Assembly (NCBI RefSeq): GCF_040581485.1
Contig: NC_090131.1
Coordinates: forward strand, 3,968,001-4,032,000
Length of the DNA stretch: 64,000 bases
Reading direction: 5' to 3'
From: Linepithema humile
Lineage: Eukaryota; Arthropoda; Insecta; Hymenoptera; Formicidae
The notes under the pieces are model-generated. The model did not search any database and had not been told where the DNA came from. It saw only the letters and a program-made list of their open reading frames with translations. Positions 24,359 through 33,501 of this stretch are shown here, in pieces. A program made the translations under genes and the position numbers. The stretch's first letter is position 1. Each line of letters starts with the position of its first letter.

Positions 24359-26292
24359 TGGCCAATCAATTGTCATTGTTAAACACGATATCGTTCGAAA
24401 ATGTGCGATATACTGTTTCATTTATCGTAAAGTACACACATACGTGTATAAAATGTGTACATCGTATAGTAGTGCATTATCGGGTTTTTTCCACCATTAC
24501 GAGTAACTTTTTTCAACGAAGAGTATTTGCAGCGGAATAAGATTATTTTAAAAGCAATGTGAAAAAATTATACGCTAGTAAAATATTAGTGGTAATATTT
24601 TTTATGTTTTCAATATACGAGAAAGTATATTATTAATATTTTTATGTTAGTTATGATAACTTACTATTATTTTTAAGTCGTAAAATATCATTGTTAATGT
24701 AATATTCGTATTTTTTCGTATTTAAATAAATATATTTTTCGGCGCTCCATTTCAGAGAGATTGCAGCTAATGCAATGTGTCTCGACAAAATTACTACAAG
24801 ATTGTGTAATTGCAATTATGTTTTTCTATGTTACTGTGTAACAATCGTTAACGATCTTGCAGCAATTAAGTTTTTTGCGACTTCATGAATAATTCATGAG
24901 TATCCTGTTGTATCAAACAGTTGTTTTATGGCATCACACTCGGTGTATATATAACAGGCGCTTAAATTAGCCGCGATAATGCGAATTGCGATTACCGTAA
25001 GCTTTTGGAAGCTGAGTGAGGCACAGCAAAGTGAGATGAGTGTATTAATGGGAGAATCATAAAATTAGATATCTCTGTCAAAACTGTTGAATTATAAAAC
25101 AAAACATTATGGCAAATTAATTTAAATTTATCATGCTCTTTATTTGTCTCTAATGCGCGAAATCTCTGTTTTAATCTCCGTTCTTTTTTTTATTCATTTC
25201 TTATATATTTTTCACTCGCAGAAGTTTCTTTTCTACTTCCCGACTATTTCTTGAAAAGGGCGTGGAAATCATCCCGTCGCGAATTCAGAATAAGCGAAGG
25301 TGAGTATACTAAACGGAAGTATAAAATCCCGGATTTCGGAAACGCCAGTATATACAGATGCATATAACAGTAAGTATTACTTCGAGTAGAAGCGGAGCGA
25401 GAGACGTTGGCGACTTGATACTCGACTTGTTTGAGCAATATGCGTCTGCAAATGGACTTTAGATTGAGTCTGACTTCGCTTGTAGAAAAATTCACAATAT
25501 CGCGATCGTTGCCGTAGGAATCCTCTTTATAAAATTTTTTTATATTTTTTATCATGAAGATTTTCAAAAACAGATTTCATGGCTTGACACAACTTTTATA
25601 TTCGTTGCTATCATATTCGTTAAATAATAATACTCTCGAATTTGTCAAAAAACTTTCAGAGTATTACTGAGAGAATATTAATAATTTTTAACAATGTAAT
25701 TAAACGATAATGCCTAAAATTTTTATTAATATTTTTATAAATAACTGTTTAATATTATGCACGATATTATGACTCCGAAAGAATGAATATTTTCCACTTC
25801 GCTTTATACAACTGTGTTTACTTTACAAAACCTATTAAATTCTGCAAAGAAAAACTAAAAACTTCGCGAAAAACGATATTAAAATACTCGGTATGCAGAA
25901 AATTGACGAGAAAAAAGAAACTATGCACAAAGAAGAATAAAGCCGGCATCGGAACACGTTCAACATGCGATTTTCATTCCTCATCGAGCGCCGCACTTTT
26001 ATTCCGGATCGCCTCCCGACTGAACGTGTCTTGTACATTTCGCAAAGCGGAATCGGTGAGATGCGGTGGTAGTTTATCACGAATCAATCGCTCGTATCCG
26101 GAGCGTAAAATGAATTTCCACTCGGAATCGTTAAATCCTCTCCGGATTACCGCACTCGAGAGAGTTCGTTGTTTCTTGTCCGGAATTTTCTGGACTCTGA
26201 CAATCCCGAATATCCGACGCGAACGCTTTCGCACATGTATAGCACATACAAAGTGCGCATCGATGATTCGAGGCAACTGCGCATCTTTCGGA

Positions 26293-26313
26293 ATATATAT
26301 ATATATATATATA
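26293..26313. repeat. (AT)n microsatellite
   Basis: A TA dinucleotide run of about 21 nt. Confidence 0.85.
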
Positions 26314-26445
26314 ATACAACGGAATTGTATCAATTGTATCCTCCTAGCTCTTTACTTATGTTCAATTATGTGGGGATGATAGGTGCAATTAGTTGCAACG
26401 CCGATGGCTCGAATCAGCGGATACATAAGCCTTGATGCGATTTGA

Positions 26446-26456
26446 GGGGGGGGGGG
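26446..26456. repeat. Run of 11 G
   Basis: Eleven consecutive G residues in a local G-rich context, prone to length variation and sequencing error. Confidence 0.85.
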
Positions 26457-26959
26457 CGGCCACGTGTGTGTATGCACCGGTATGTACATGGTGTATAGAC
26501 TGCGAACGTACACACGTATATGTACGCGCAAGTGGGCAGCAAACAAACAGGTATACGTTATAGTTATATCTACACGGTTAAGTGCTCCTGTCCGGCTGTG
26601 TACACTCTGCCGCGGAAATAAACAAGGCACTGATCGTGATTGCATCTCCGGGAAGTAATATTCCTGATATAACTACATGAGATGAAAGAAATTGAAATTA
26701 TACACATCAAAGTTATCGTTAAGAAGCAATATTTATAAATAATTATAATTAGATCCGAATAAATATATAATACAACATATTGATCAACGCCTATTGTTTT
26801 ATACTTAAACAAATACAAATGTTTATATTAATCTCAATTGTATTAATTAAATTCATAACGTATTCGTGCGAGAAAAATATTCGGGGTTGATTGGAATTAT
26901 CGACGTTACGATGACGATTTAAGATCACGCGGATGAAGAGATTTAACTCGCGATCGTAA

Positions 26960-26963
26960 AGGA
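26960..26963. repeat. Target site duplication AGGA (left)
   Basis: The four bases AGGA directly precede the left LTR and recur directly after the right LTR at 33528-33531. A 4-bp duplication is usual for Ty3/gypsy integrases. Extending to five bases breaks the match. Confidence 0.85.
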
Positions 26964-27853
26964 TGTAACGGTGCGTTTTTATCTCGCGATTCTATTGCTA
27001 AGTGCGGAATAGCTCGTCGGTGCCAGGATTCGGTATAAGCGGTTAGACGGGGAGACTCCAATGAACTTAGACCAAATTAGGAGGTAGAAATAAATATATT
27101 TCTATGCAAAGAGTTAGATACATTTTTACATGGTAATTATTATAAGAGCAAGCTGTAGTTTAGAAAGCAAGCGAGTGCGGCGTGCAAGCGAGAGCGGTGT
27201 CCCAGCGAGAGCGCGAGGAAAGCGTATAGTGGTAACGCACGTTGGTACCGCAAGAGTGAGACAGGTATCTACCGTAAAAGAATATAAACTACAGAATACA
27301 AGCTAGAACATGATAAACCAACGAAAAGAATACATGCTAGCGGAAAATAAGCTAGTGAAGGATAAATTAAATGAATGCAAACTAGAGAATCTAGACTAAG
27401 AAGCGCGAACTTAATAATACTTAAACCTACGGAGGAACGGACGGTGTGTACGGGACGTCGAGTGCTCCCGACGAAGACAGAGTGCTCCCTGCCTTGAGAG
27501 GGACGGTGAACGGTATACGGATGCCGAGTGCGCCCGGCGGAGACAGAGTGCTCCCTGCTCCTGGAGGAACGGAAAAGTGAGGATGCCGAGTGCGCCCGGC
27601 GGAGACAGAGTGCTCCCTGCTCCTGGAGGAATGGAAAAGCCAAGTCAGAGTGCGCCCTGATGGCTTGGAAGGTCTGCAGCGTGCTCACTGCAGACCGGGT
27701 AAGGTCCCTACTGGCCGGAGCGACGGCCTTATATACCCGTTCGCCCCCCTCGGCGGCCGCATTCCGATGACGTGTTGCGGCCGGCGGCTTGATGCGCGGA
27801 TGATCGTCGCGGCCGATCGCGCGACTAGTAACATGGGTTTAACCCATGTTACA
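26964..27853 (-). repeat. 3' LTR of the Ty3/gypsy element
   Basis: An 890-bp repeat that starts TGTAAC and ends GTTACA on the plus strand, so it has TG...CA ends in either orientation. It matches the right LTR base for base as far as I can read, offset by 5674 bp. It would supply the 3' end of the transcript. Reading frames inside it, such as a 139-codon one on the minus strand, are present in both copies and look incidental. Confidence 0.97.
27461..27657 (-). repeat. LTR array of AGTGC[T/G]CCC motifs with a 62-bp tandem duplication (3' LTR copy)
   Basis: Seven copies of AGTGC[T/G]CCC (plus-strand sense) begin at 27461, 27481, 27527, 27547, 27589, 27609 and 27649. Within pairs the spacing is 20 bp, and it is 40-46 bp between pairs. 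Part of the array is a clear 62-bp tandem duplication (27519-27580 and 27581-27642). A diverged eighth copy lies at about 27680. The same array occurs in the 5' LTR. Confidence 0.9.
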
Positions 27854-27869
27854 CTACCCCTTTCTTTTT
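27854..27869 (-). promoter_or_regulatory. Polypurine tract
   Basis: On the minus strand the 16 nt directly before the 3' LTR read AAAAAGAAAGGGGTAG, purine except for one T. This is where plus-strand DNA synthesis is primed in LTR elements. It touches the stop codon of the third ORF. Confidence 0.85.
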
Positions 27870-28464
27870 AGGGGGGGTGCGATGCGGGTGGCGGAATGAG
27901 GTGCGAGGACCTCGCCTGGCCTCGGAAGTCGAACCGCACCAGCCAGCGTCCAGCGGCGGTGACCACGTGGTACTTCCGGCTGCGGTGGGCGGCCCAGTAT
28001 GGTACCTTTACCCAGGTCCCATCTGACAGCTGGACATCCACTTCTGGTGGGTTGGTCGGAGTCGGTGGTGTTTCGGCGGCGGTGGGCGGCGTGCCTGAAG
28101 GCCCGGCAGCCGGGCATCTTCGTGGCGGTGTCCGCGGAGGTTCGGTCTGCCGGCCGGTCCGTGTGGAAGGTGGCGTGGTGGAGGCCGCTCGTAGGATCCG
28201 CATTCGCGGTGATGTGGCTGGTGGTCCTGTGGCTGTGTGTAGGGCCCTAAGCTCCGCGCTCATGCGTCGCCGGGGCCGAATCGGCGGTGGTGTCATCATC
28301 CAGGCCGCTTTTTCTCGCTGCTCGCGGTCTGACCGTTGAATGCGTGTCCCCACGCTGGGTACGCTCGGACCGGCGGTAATTTGGGCGCACGCAGGCGCCT
28401 CGTTTTCAGAATCGTCGGAAAGGTCTCCGAATAAGCGTCGTATTTCGTCCTGTCGAGTCGACAT
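27868..28464 (-). CDS. Third ORF of the Ty3/gypsy element, unknown function (198 aa)
   Basis: An ATG-started frame of 198 codons that begins 161 bp after the pol stop and ends within the polypurine tract, where an env gene sits in errantiviruses. It is not env-like: I see no signal peptide, no hydrophobic segment and no cysteine pattern. The first 22 residues are acidic (LFGDLSDDSENE). Residues 56-140 are rich in Pro, Thr and Arg, with a basic patch PIRPRRRM. Residues 141-182 look like a small folded domain (VDVQLSDGTWVKVPYW, then GRWLVRFDF). It could be an accessory or regulatory protein, perhaps nuclear. Expression would need splicing, reinitiation or its own promoter; no strong acceptor was found. 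I do not recognise the family. An incidental frame cannot be excluded because the region is GC-rich. Confidence 0.55.
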   Translation of the reverse strand: MSTRQDEIRRLFGDLSDDSENEAPACAQITAGPSVPSVGTRIQRSDREQREKAAWMMTPPPIRPRRRMSAELRALHTATGPPATSPRMRILRAASTTPPSTRTGRQTEPPRTPPRRCPAAGPSGTPPTAAETPPTPTNPPEVDVQLSDGTWVKVPYWAAHRSRKYHVVTAAGRWLVRFDFRGQARSSHLIPPPASHPP

Positions 28465-28625
28465 TGTGACGAGAACTAACGGCTAGCGGTCGCTTGTCGG
28501 GTATACCAACTCGGGTAGATCGTGTTATGACGCGCGATATAGTAAACATGACGGCTGGCTCGCGGCGCGGTCGACCTTTGTCCCCGAGTTTCTTTTGTAT
28601 ATTAGGAATGCGGTACGGGTCGTGT

Positions 28626-31600
28626 TTACATTTCGGGCGGCGCCGGTTTTAAGTCTTGAATGTGTACGCGTCGATACCACTTATTGTTTACGGAATCGCG
28701 TAAATCGACGATGACGGGCGATATTATCGCTTTTACAATTAGTGGCCCGATATATTTCGGCGCGAGCTTTGCGTTGAACGCTTCGGCTTTGTCGGAGAGG
28801 TGCCGGTCCCGCTTCCAGACTTTTTCTCCGATTTTCGGATGCCAGTGTCGGCGGCGCAGGTTGTAATGCCGTTCCTGACGTTGGAATGCTCGCGCTAATT
28901 GTACCCGGACTACCTCGTAGGCTCCTTCCAGCTGCTGCCGGTTCGCCTCTAGGCTTCCGCCGGTGGCGGTTACGGTTCGGTCTTCGGGGTGTGGCCTGGC
29001 CAATTCTCGGCCGTGGTTGAGGAAGGCCGGAGTATAGCCGGTGACCTCGTGCCGGGCGGTGTTATACGCGAATTGTAACGCGTGTATGCGTTTATCCCAA
29101 TCGCGATGGTCGTGTCCGACATATTGTGCGATCATCGTTTTGATCGTCCGGTTCGCCCTTTCTACCGGGTTGCAATGTGGCGCGTAGGCGGGAGTTGTAC
29201 GGTGTCGGACCCCGAACGTACGGAGCATCTCCCGGAATTCCCGTGATGTGAATTGGGTGCCGTTGTCGGACATGACTTCGCTAGGTGTTCCGTGTCGGTA
29301 GATTAACCGGTGGGTAACCTCTCGAGTGACGGCGGATGCGGTGGCCTGACGGAGGGGCGCCATCTCGACCCACTTGCTGAACCGGTCTTGCATGGTCAGC
29401 AGCCACGTATGCCCTTGACGGGATCGTGGTAGGGGTCCGACCAGGTCTATGGACACACGTTGCCATGGGGTGTCCACCGGAGTGGAGTGCAAATTGCCTG
29501 CTGGTCGTTGTTGGAGGCTTTTATGTGCCAGGCACGTTTGACACTTCCGGACGTAGTCGGCGGTTTCCCGGAACATGTTCGGCCAGTAATAGGCTCGGGC
29601 CACCCGAGCAATCGTTTTGGCGGTTCCAAGATGTCCGGCGGCTGGCTCGTCGTGAGCGCGCTGTAAGACGGCCGTTCGTTGGTTCCGGGGGACGCACTGC
29701 TTCCACTGTTCTTCGACCGGGGTATCGTGGAAGTTGAGGTCGTGTAGTAAGTGGCGATAGAGACGTCCGTCTCGGAGTTCGTAGTCCGGGTATCCGGCCG
29801 GGTCGGAACGTACCGCCGCTTCCAAGCGTTGGTACCACTTGCAGGTATCCTCTCGTTGTACCGCACTTACTTCCGGTTCTCTTGATAGGGCGTCCGCCAA
29901 TTGATTTTGTGAGCCCTTGCGGTATTTGATATCGAAATCGTATTGCTGCAACTCAAGTGCCCAGCGGGCCAGGCGTCCGGTGGGTGATTCGATTTTCTGC
30001 AGCCAGCGTAACGACTGGTGGTCGGTTATGACCGTAAAGCGGTACCCTTCCAGGTAATCCCGCATTCGGCGTACGCCCCAGATCACTGCCAAGCATTCGA
30101 GCTCAGTGGCGCTGTAATTTTTTTCGGCCGCATTTAGTGTTCGGCTGGCGTAGGCCACTACTCGTTCCCCTTCATCGTGTCGCTGGGTGAGTATAGCGCC
30201 AAGGCCCACGGTGCTAGCGTCGGTCTGCAGTACGAACGGGCGGCTGAAGTCTGGACAGGCGAGTACCGGTGTGGTGGTCAAGGCTTGCTTGAGGCTGTGG
30301 AACGCTTCCTCTTCTTCGTCGGTCCATCTCCACCGTACGTTTTTGCGGGTGAGACGGATAAGTGGCGTGGCGATGGCGGGGAAGTCCGCGATGAATCGTC
30401 GGTACCACGAGGCTACCCCGAGGAACTGTCGAACCATACGGATTGTCGTAGGTGTCGGCCAGTTCGTAATGGCGTTGACCTTGTCTGGGTCGGTCCGGAT
30501 GCCATCCTGGTCGATAATGTGGCCGAGATACTTTAGGCTACTTCGACAGAAATGGCACTTTGCTGGATTCAAGCGCAAGTTTGCGTTTCGTAGCCGTCGG
30601 AAGACCTCCCTTAGGTGACGTAGGTGGTCGTCTAGGGTTTGGCTGGCCACCACGATGTCATCGAGGTATACTAGTACGTTCGGCTCGAGTTCAGGTCCGA
30701 GGACGGTGTCGAGCAACCGCTGGAAGGTGGCGGGTGCCGAATGCAGGCCGAACGGTAGGACTCGGAATTGTCGGAGTCCTCGACCGGGGACGGTGAAGGC
30801 GGTCAGCGGACGGCTTTCTGGCGTGAGTGGTACCTGCCAGTATCCGTTTTTTAGGTCCAAGGTGGACAGGTACCGTGCTCCCCTCAACTTGTCTAGAGTG
30901 GCCGTTATGTGTGGTAACGGGTATGCGTCCTTCTCGGTGACTTGATTTAGTCTCCGAAAATCGACGCAGAATCGGTATGTGCCGTCCTTCTTCCGGACGA
31001 TCACTACGGGCGAGCTCCAGGCACTGGTGGACGGTTCGATAATGCCTTCTTTTTCCATCTTCTCGACTTCTTCGTCGATAATGGCCTGCATGGCCGGGTT
31101 CCTGGGGCGGTATCTCTGCTTGATCGGCGTTTCGCAACGTAACCTTATTTGATGCGTCGCGTGATTCGTCGGCCCTGAGATCTGGTCGAACTTCGGCAAT
31201 TCCTCGGCCAGAAATTTCTCGAGGCGGCTGGTTTCGTTTGTGGCCGCGGTCGAGGAAACTGTCCCGGTGGCGGGGCCCCAGTTGACCCGCCGTATTGGTG
31301 GTGGCGGTAGTGTGAACCTTAGCTTGGCCCACAGGTCCGTCCCTATAAGGACGGCGGTGCTTAATCCTGGTAGTACGGCGAATTGATGTTTGACGGTGCG
31401 CTCGGCGGTGGATACCTGAGCTTCCAGCAGCTGGCCTATTGCTACTCGGGTGCCGTCGGCTAGATGGATCCGGCGGCGGCACGGGACGGTGTTGCACCCC
31501 TTTAGTAGCGACGCCATTTCGGTGCTCATTAAAGATATCTCGGACCCCGAGTCTATCAGGGCCTGGATGTTGTGGCCCCTGATAGAGATTTGTACGTACG

Positions 31601-31718
31601 GTCGGGGGCGGTAGGTTATTCGGACTCGGGCCGGTCGGCGACCGCTGTGACTCCGGCCCGGGTGTCGTTTCCCGGTGGCGGGTGACACTCGCGTGTGAGT
31701 ACACCTTCTTTCCCGCAT
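28626..31718 (-). CDS. Pol polyprotein: protease, reverse transcriptase, RNase H, integrase
   Basis: Carries the enzymes for reverse transcription and integration of the element. The frame has 1030 codons from its first ATG, but translation most likely enters by -1 frameshifting from gag at codon 18. Domains in order: aspartic protease with DSG at 56-58; reverse transcriptase with catalytic D288 and YLDD at 351-354; RNase H with D500, E539, D566 and D609; integrase zinc domain H689, H696, C726, C729; integrase core D758, D818, E853; GPY/F-like motif YIGPL at 989-993. No stop, frameshift or lost catalytic residue is visible. The last D and E have 34 residues between them, one fewer than the common D35E spacing. 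The gene overlaps gag by 103 bp and is followed by the third ORF. Confidence 0.97.
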   Translation of the reverse strand: MRERRCTHTRVSPATGKRHPGRSHSGRRPARVRITYRPRPYVQISIRGHNIQALIDSGSEISLMSTEMASLLKGCNTVPCRRRIHLADGTRVAIGQLLEAQVSTAERTVKHQFAVLPGLSTAVLIGTDLWAKLRFTLPPPPIRRVNWGPATGTVSSTAATNETSRLEKFLAEELPKFDQISGPTNHATHQIRLRCETPIKQRYRPRNPAMQAIIDEEVEKMEKEGIIEPSTSAWSSPVVIVRKKDGTYRFCVDFRRLNQVTEKDAYPLPHITATLDKLRGARYLSTLDLKNGYWQVPLTPESRPLTAFTVPGRGLRQFRVLPFGLHSAPATFQRLLDTVLGPELEPNVLVYLDDIVVASQTLDDHLRHLREVFRRLRNANLRLNPAKCHFCRSSLKYLGHIIDQDGIRTDPDKVNAITNWPTPTTIRMVRQFLGVASWYRRFIADFPAIATPLIRLTRKNVRWRWTDEEEEAFHSLKQALTTTPVLACPDFSRPFVLQTDASTVGLGAILTQRHDEGERVVAYASRTLNAAEKNYSATELECLAVIWGVRRMRDYLEGYRFTVITDHQSLRWLQKIESPTGRLARWALELQQYDFDIKYRKGSQNQLADALSREPEVSAVQREDTCKWYQRLEAAVRSDPAGYPDYELRDGRLYRHLLHDLNFHDTPVEEQWKQCVPRNQRTAVLQRAHDEPAAGHLGTAKTIARVARAYYWPNMFRETADYVRKCQTCLAHKSLQQRPAGNLHSTPVDTPWQRVSIDLVGPLPRSRQGHTWLLTMQDRFSKWVEMAPLRQATASAVTREVTHRLIYRHGTPSEVMSDNGTQFTSREFREMLRTFGVRHRTTPAYAPHCNPVERANRTIKTMIAQYVGHDHRDWDKRIHALQFAYNTARHEVTGYTPAFLNHGRELARPHPEDRTVTATGGSLEANRQQLEGAYEVVRVQLARAFQRQERHYNLRRRHWHPKIGEKVWKRDRHLSDKAEAFNAKLAPKYIGPLIVKAIISPVIVDLRDSVNNKWYRRVHIQDLKPAPPEM
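31608..31673 (-). promoter_or_regulatory. -1 programmed frameshift signal at the gag-pol junction
   Basis: On the minus strand the heptamer GGGAAAC lies at 31673-31667 and is phased G GGA AAC in the gag frame, the X XXY YYZ form used for -1 slippage. After a 6-nt spacer, CGGGCCGG (31660-31653) can pair perfectly with CCGGCCCG (31634-31627) across an 18-nt loop. Within the loop GCGGT (31645-31641) is complementary to ACCGC at 31612-31608, so an H-type pseudoknot is possible. The gag stop at 31618-31616 lies inside this structure. Slippage would add Pol after residue 307 of Gag, giving about 1320 residues. Confidence 0.85.
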
Positions 31719-32587
31719 TGGGAACAGAACTTCAGTGCCGGTCGTCGGCAGTTTTGGCGCGTATGTCCCCGCTGTTTACAGCGCCAGCAGCACTGCGTCC
31801 GGTCGTAAGTGGCTGCGGCGACTCGGGTCCCCGTTATTTCCGGTTGGGGCCGTTGTTTGCTCCGTCGGGCCTGGATCTTGTCTATATTATGTACCTTGGC
31901 CTCGAGTTCCTCCAAGCTCGTTACGCTCTCGAGCGGTACATATAGCTGGTAATCCGGATTCATGTTTTCATGGAGGATTTCCAGCTGGTCCTCCGGTGAA
32001 TAGCCCCCAGCACGCCGCATCATAGTCTGAAGCTCGGTTATGTAGGTAGTAAAGGTTTCGCCCGGTTTCTGCTGCCTACCTTGTATTTCGCGCCTCAGCT
32101 GCCGTTGGTATCCCGGTGTTAGATAGTGGGCTTTGAAGGCTTGTCGGAATTCTGTCCATTTTGACCACGAGGTCCGGTTATTCCGGAACCACAGGAGGGC
32201 ATTGCCCCGGAGTAGTTCGGGTAGTCCGAGGAGTAGATGGGCCTCTTCGTACCCATATTCCTGGCCTAGCTCCTCTACTCTCTCTATAAACCCTAGGGGG
32301 TCCTTCCCCTCGAAGTGTTGGCCCCACTTCCGGATTTGGTTCAGTATTTTTGTCCGTTCAAGAAGGCTGAGGGCTGGTACTCCTTCGGCCCTCGCCTCGG
32401 TCGTTCCGGTGTTCTCTGTTGACGGTCCGGGTACGTTCGGCATTGCGAATGTTGTTTCGGGATGTGTTTTTGCGTACTGCGCGAGTCGTTTGCGCAGGTC
32501 GTCTAATTTTCCGTTTGCGTCTATATTAAGCCGCGTTAGGGTCTGTATCGCTTGCTCTTTAGTTAATTGATATATCCACGCGGGCAT
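31616..32587 (-). CDS. Gag structural polyprotein (323 aa)
   Basis: Forms the capsid of the element's particle and binds its RNA. Residues 5-40 resemble a SAP-type helix-extended-helix (LTKEQAIQTL, LDDLRKRLAQ). Residues about 85-235 match the retrotransposon Gag capsid region (KWGQHFEGKDPLGFIERVEE and the following helices). Two zinc knuckles follow: C267-C270-H275-C280 is canonical, while C288-C291-V296-C301 has Val in place of His. The ATG lies only 32 nt after the primer site, so almost the whole leader is in the LTR. The C-terminal 16 residues, after the slippery site, are read only in the unshifted product. No breaks are seen. Confidence 0.93.
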   Translation of the reverse strand: MPAWIYQLTKEQAIQTLTRLNIDANGKLDDLRKRLAQYAKTHPETTFAMPNVPGPSTENTGTTEARAEGVPALSLLERTKILNQIRKWGQHFEGKDPLGFIERVEELGQEYGYEEAHLLLGLPELLRGNALLWFRNNRTSWSKWTEFRQAFKAHYLTPGYQRQLRREIQGRQQKPGETFTTYITELQTMMRRAGGYSPEDQLEILHENMNPDYQLYVPLESVTSLEELEAKVHNIDKIQARRSKQRPQPEITGTRVAAATYDRTQCCWRCKQRGHTRQNCRRPALKFCSQCGKEGVLTRECHPPPGNDTRAGVTAVADRPESE

Positions 32588-32619
32588 TGGACTACGCAGA
32601 TTGGAGTCTCTGGATTACG

Positions 32620-32637
32620 GTCCCTGTTCGGGCGCCA
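32620..32637 (-). promoter_or_regulatory. Primer binding site, tRNA-Lys
   Basis: Directly abutting the 5' LTR, the minus strand reads TGGCGCCCGAACAGGGAC. This 18-mer is complementary to the 3' end of tRNA-Lys(UUU) and is the same sequence used by lentiviruses. It primes minus-strand DNA synthesis. The zero-base offset from the LTR confirms the LTR boundary. Confidence 0.93.
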
Positions 32638-33134
32638 TGTAACGGTGCGTTTTTATCTCGCGATTCTATTGCTAAGTGCGGAATAGCTCGTCGGTGCCAG
32701 GATTCGGTATAAGCGGTTAGACGGGGAGACTCCAATGAACTTAGACCAAATTAGGAGGTAGAAATAAATATATTTCTATGCAAAGAGTTAGATACATTTT
32801 TACATGGTAATTATTATAAGAGCAAGCTGTAGTTTAGAAAGCAAGCGAGTGCGGCGTGCAAGCGAGAGCGGTGTCCCAGCGAGAGCGCGAGGAAAGCGTA
32901 TAGTGGTAACGCACGTTGGTACCGCAAGAGTGAGACAGGTATCTACCGTAAAAGAATATAAACTACAGAATACAAGCTAGAACATGATAAACCAACGAAA
33001 AGAATACATGCTAGCGGAAAATAAGCTAGTGAAGGATAAATTAAATGAATGCAAACTAGAGAATCTAGACTAAGAAGCGCGAACTTAATAATACTTAAAC
33101 CTACGGAGGAACGGACGGTGTGTACGGGACGTCG

Positions 33135-33331
33135 AGTGCTCCCGACGAAGACAGAGTGCTCCCTGCCTTGAGAGGGACGGTGAACGGTATACGGATGCCG
33201 AGTGCGCCCGGCGGAGACAGAGTGCTCCCTGCTCCTGGAGGAACGGAAAAGTGAGGATGCCGAGTGCGCCCGGCGGAGACAGAGTGCTCCCTGCTCCTGG
33301 AGGAATGGAAAAGCCAAGTCAGAGTGCGCCC
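33135..33331 (-). repeat. LTR array of AGTGC[T/G]CCC motifs with a 62-bp tandem duplication (5' LTR copy)
   Basis: Same array as in the 3' LTR, with motifs beginning at 33135, 33155, 33201, 33221, 33263, 33283 and 33323. The 62-bp units are 33193-33254 and 33255-33316. Here the array lies downstream of the predicted start site, so it would be in the RNA leader as well as in DNA. That position recalls the insulator of Drosophila gypsy, but the motif differs. Confidence 0.9.
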
Positions 33332-33344
33332 TGATGGCTTGGAA

Positions 33345-33370
33345 GGTCTGCAGCGTGCTCACTGCAGACC
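33345..33370 (-). other. Leader hairpin at the 5' end of the element RNA
   Basis: GGTCTGCAG and CTGCAGACC form a perfect 9-bp stem around the loop TGAGCACG (minus-strand sense). Relative to the predicted start at 33386 it spans about +17 to +42. It is repeated in the 3' LTR at 27671-27696. Its position is like that of retroviral TAR, but no role is shown. Confidence 0.75.
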
Positions 33371-33385
33371 GGGTAAGGTCCCTAC

Positions 33386-33410
33386 TGGCCGGAGCGACGG
33401 CCTTATATAC
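33386..33410 (-). promoter_or_regulatory. LTR core promoter (TATA box and predicted start)
   Basis: On the minus strand GTATATAAGG (33410-33401) is followed, about 24 nt after the first T of TATATAA, by CCAGT, whose A at 33386 is a plausible initiator. Spacing and motifs fit an insect LTR promoter. The same sequence in the 3' LTR is at 27736-27712. Confidence 0.7.
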
Positions 33411-33501
33411 CCGTTCGCCCCCCTCGGCGGCCGCATTCCGATGACGTGTTGCGGCCGGCGGCTTGATGCGCGGATGATCGTCGCGGCCGATCGCGCGACT
33501 A

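Larger units (their letters stand above)
13208..26959. other. Noncoding host DNA, no gene recognised
   Basis: Frames of up to about 210 codons occur here (for example 15756-16346 and 20899-21534), but none has recognisable domains and all overlap frames on the opposite strand. The region between the BED-finger gene and about 14400 is AT-rich and could hold its promoter; the minus strand there has a TCAGTTAC start-like motif near 13240. The block also contains a 37-bp tandem duplication, several perfect palindromes, a TA run and an 11-G run, annotated separately. I found no RNA gene. Confidence 0.5.

Noticed and set aside
27896..28339. 147-codon plus-strand frame opposite the third ORF
   Set aside because: It is antisense to the third ORF of the retroelement in GC-rich sequence, where stop codons are rare, and has no recognisable domain.
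30691..31704. 337-codon minus-strand frame inside pol
   Set aside because: It overlaps pol in another frame and its translation is low-complexity and Arg/Pro-rich; it is a shadow of pol.
32943..33362. 139-codon frame inside each LTR (also 27269-27688)
   Set aside because: It lies wholly in the LTR leader, overlaps the tandem motif array, and has a low-complexity translation with no domain. It is duplicated only because the LTR is duplicated.
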